A DNA stretch of 64,000 nucleotides, taken from contig NC_060970.1 in NCBI RefSeq assembly GCF_910589235.1, forward strand, positions 5,064,487-5,128,486, given 5' to 3'. The stretch comes from Vespa crabro (taxonomy: Eukaryota > Arthropoda > Insecta > Hymenoptera > Vespidae). Below, piece by piece: positions 62,547 to 64,000 of this stretch (position 1 is the first letter of the stretch; each line of letters starts with the position of its first letter). The notes below the pieces were generated by a model. It was given only the letters and a program-made list of their open reading frames with translations, searched no databases and had not been told where the DNA came from. Position numbers and translations under genes: made by a program.

Positions 62547-63146
62547 ATGAACGGAATGATGGCAGCAAACTATTTTCTTCTACCAAACAACGACGATGAA
62601 TACCCAGAAGAAATTTTACAATTAACGCTACCACAACTACCCTCAAATTATATTTGGATGGCGATTTCTTGCACTTGCAACAGACATCATGTGCACTTCC
62701 CAGTACCGATTGAACATCCGATTCATCACGTTGGCCCTAGTTATGTTGAAATTGATGATGAAATACCTATCGAAGATGATCTACCAATCGGACTAGAAGA
62801 AAGGGAACCGGATGCCATAAGACGGGAGTATCGACGGAGACGATACTTTCAACATATGGAATTCCAACGAAAGGAACAAGAACGTATAGAACGAAGAAGA
62901 CGAGAAATGAGATATTTACAACTTGCAGCACAACATGTTGTAAATCTATATGAAGAAAGAAATGAAGAAAGAAATGAAGAAGAAAATGAAGGGCAAATAA
63001 ATCCACCACCATTGGAAGCAATTCCACCAGAAGATCAGCCGGAACCAATCTTCTTGGAGGAAAATCTCATGGAAGAAAGAATAGAGCCACCAGTGAACGA
63101 ACCACCTGATGTTCACAATAATTTAGAAGAAAATTTAGATCGTTAA
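62547..63146 (+). CDS. Unrecognised acidic/coiled-coil protein, 199 residues
   Basis: I do not recognise this protein. A single coding exon runs from ATG 62547 (context CAAAAATGA) to TAA 63144-63146. A T-rich acceptor ends at 62528 and pairs with a GTAAGT donor at 62148. A promoter-proximal exon of about 62006-62147 therefore makes a 5' UTR. Upstream sequence stays open in frame to an ATG at 61953, but that lies before the predicted start site. The N-terminus is acidic. A Cys/His cluster lies at about residues 42-61 (CTCNRHHVH, HPIHH). Residues about 88-148 are highly charged (REYRRRRYF, RIERRRREMRYL) and probably helical, ending in an EERNEERNEE repeat. The tail (about 150-199) is Pro/Glu-rich. 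There is no signal peptide or membrane segment. AATAAA follows the stop directly. Even codon use over 600 bases without a simple-repeat explanation argues it is real. Confidence 0.65.
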   Translation: MNGMMAANYFLLPNNDDEYPEEILQLTLPQLPSNYIWMAISCTCNRHHVHFPVPIEHPIHHVGPSYVEIDDEIPIEDDLPIGLEEREPDAIRREYRRRRYFQHMEFQRKEQERIERRRREMRYLQLAAQHVVNLYEERNEERNEEENEGQINPPPLEAIPPEDQPEPIFLEENLMEERIEPPVNEPPDVHNNLEENLDR

Positions 63147-63755
63147 AATAAAATCTATAATTAAATTATTTTAATTGAAAATAGTTAATAGACACAATAG
63201 TTATAATAAATTATATAATAAATTAAAGTGAAAGAGAGAAAGCATGAGAAAATGAAAGAGAGAGAGAGAGTGTGTGTGTGTGTGTGTGTATGTGTGTGAG
63301 AGAAAGAGATACATAACGATGTAAATTCATGTATAAAATTAACTACTTCTTTTTTTTCAACATTTCTAATGATTTACTCTTTCAGTATTAAAATTAAAAA
63401 AGTTATTAAAAATGTAATAACTTCCTGTACTATTTTTTATACATGACTTTACAAAAAATATTATAGTAAATGCATATCAAAAATCTAACTTATATAATAT
63501 ATATAGCAACATATCAATATTGTGAACCAACATTGTAATAAATCCAACCTATGTGTTTCTTTTATATGAATGTGTAAATGTTTCTTTCTCGTATTTTATA
63601 CTTTAAATATAATAAAATATTAAATATGAGCTATGAAGAAATATTTTTGATATTGTGCATAGAAATCTTTATACAACCTCCATCTTTGTAATTCCAATCT
63701 GAACAGGAAGGCATACTTGTGCACTTGAGCATTAAGAAAAATATTTGAGGAAGCT
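63147..63755. other. Convergent 3' UTR spacer
   Basis: AT-rich spacer between the orphan gene (plus) and the RMDN-like gene (minus). It holds the poly(A) hexamer AATAAA at 63147-63152 and a GA then GT microsatellite at about 63255-63300. Nothing else is recognisable. Confidence 0.6.
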
Positions 63756-64000
63756 TTAAAAAGCATTCAACATTTCTTGTGCTTCTTTCTTAGCTTGAAC
63801 ATCTTCGTGGGTTGTAGTCGGATATTCTGTGGTCAATTTTAAATATCTGAGAGCATCTTCTTTTCTACCTAATTTTAAATAAGTTTTTGCAAGCATAAGT
63901 AAATTATAACTATAAAAGTTAGGACTTGTTTCTTCTGCCTTTTCAAAATATATTAATGCCTCTTCAAAGGATGAATTCGGAGGTTCTTCAAATACTAATG
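63756..64000 (-). CDS. RMDN1: RMDN1-like protein (regulator of microtubule dynamics), C-terminal exon
   Basis: Partial: the minus-strand frame is open from the window edge to the TAA at 63758-63756, about 81 residues. It shows a TPR-like helical pair: EEALIYFEKAEE, then PNFYSYNLLMLAKTYLKLGR with a following KEDALRYLKL, then EYPTTTHEDVQAKKEAQEML. The Ser-Ser-(Tyr/Phe)-Glu-Glu-Ala and Pro-Asn-Phe-Tyr-Ser patterns match the C-terminus of the RMDN (FAM82) family, TPR-like proteins found on mitochondria and microtubules. The assignment to RMDN1 rather than RMDN2/3 is tentative because only the last exon is visible. Confidence 0.75.
   Translation of the reverse strand, partial: LVFEEPPNSSFEEALIYFEKAEETSPNFYSYNLLMLAKTYLKLGRKEDALRYLKLTTEYPTTTHEDVQAKKEAQEMLNAF

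Noticed and set aside
1..64000. tRNA or rRNA genes
   Set aside because: I read for cloverleaf-like segments and conserved rRNA words and found none I could support by eye. A tRNAscan-SE run would be needed to be certain.

Overview
The window looks like nuclear DNA of an insect, probably a hymenopteran. Coding exons are split by short GT..AG introns. The spacers are AT-rich and full of TA, GA/CT and trinucleotide microsatellites. The recognisable proteins are animal ones: a SAGA subunit, a Brummer/ATGL lipase, ataxin-10, a Wnt7-class Wnt and an RMDN-type protein. The order-level assignment is inference; nothing here is bacterial, viral or organellar. All exon models were built by hand from splice signals and reading-frame continuity, without transcripts.

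Layout. At 1-3777 (+) are the last 14 exons of an SPT20 homologue (SUPT20H), with a short TTAA-flanked MITE in one intron. From 3.8 to 7.5 kb is an AT-rich spacer. A 13-exon Brummer-type triglyceride lipase lies at 7566-12888 (-). It is divergent from a six-exon ataxin-10 gene at 13836-15823 (+), with 947 bp between the two start codons. About 10 kb of microsatellite-rich DNA follows. The rest is dominated by one developmental gene, a Wnt7 orthologue (Drosophila Wnt2 class). It has eight coding exons spread over 26093-61196 (+), only 1.24 kb of which is coding. Introns 1 and 2 are 15.2 and 17.0 kb.

Inside Wnt7 intron 2, on the opposite strand, is the best candidate for something undescribed. 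A promoter-like cluster (ETS, YY1 and NRF1 motifs) at about 53.2 kb is followed by a chain of well-formed splice sites down to 49.2 kb. The chain carries small upstream ORFs and a possible 140-residue ORF that I do not recognise. The same intron holds a compositionally distinct, hairpin-bearing block near 47.8 kb.

Downstream of Wnt7, at 62.0-63.1 kb (+), is a compact unrecognised gene with a TATA/Inr-like core promoter, one 5'-UTR intron and a 199-residue acidic/coiled-coil product. The window ends with the last exon of an RMDN1-like gene on the minus strand.

The genes do not form an operon-like unit. The meaningful relationships are the divergent lipase/ataxin-10 pair, the opposite-strand transcript nested in Wnt7, and the unusually tight 3' ends of ataxin-10 and the orphan gene.
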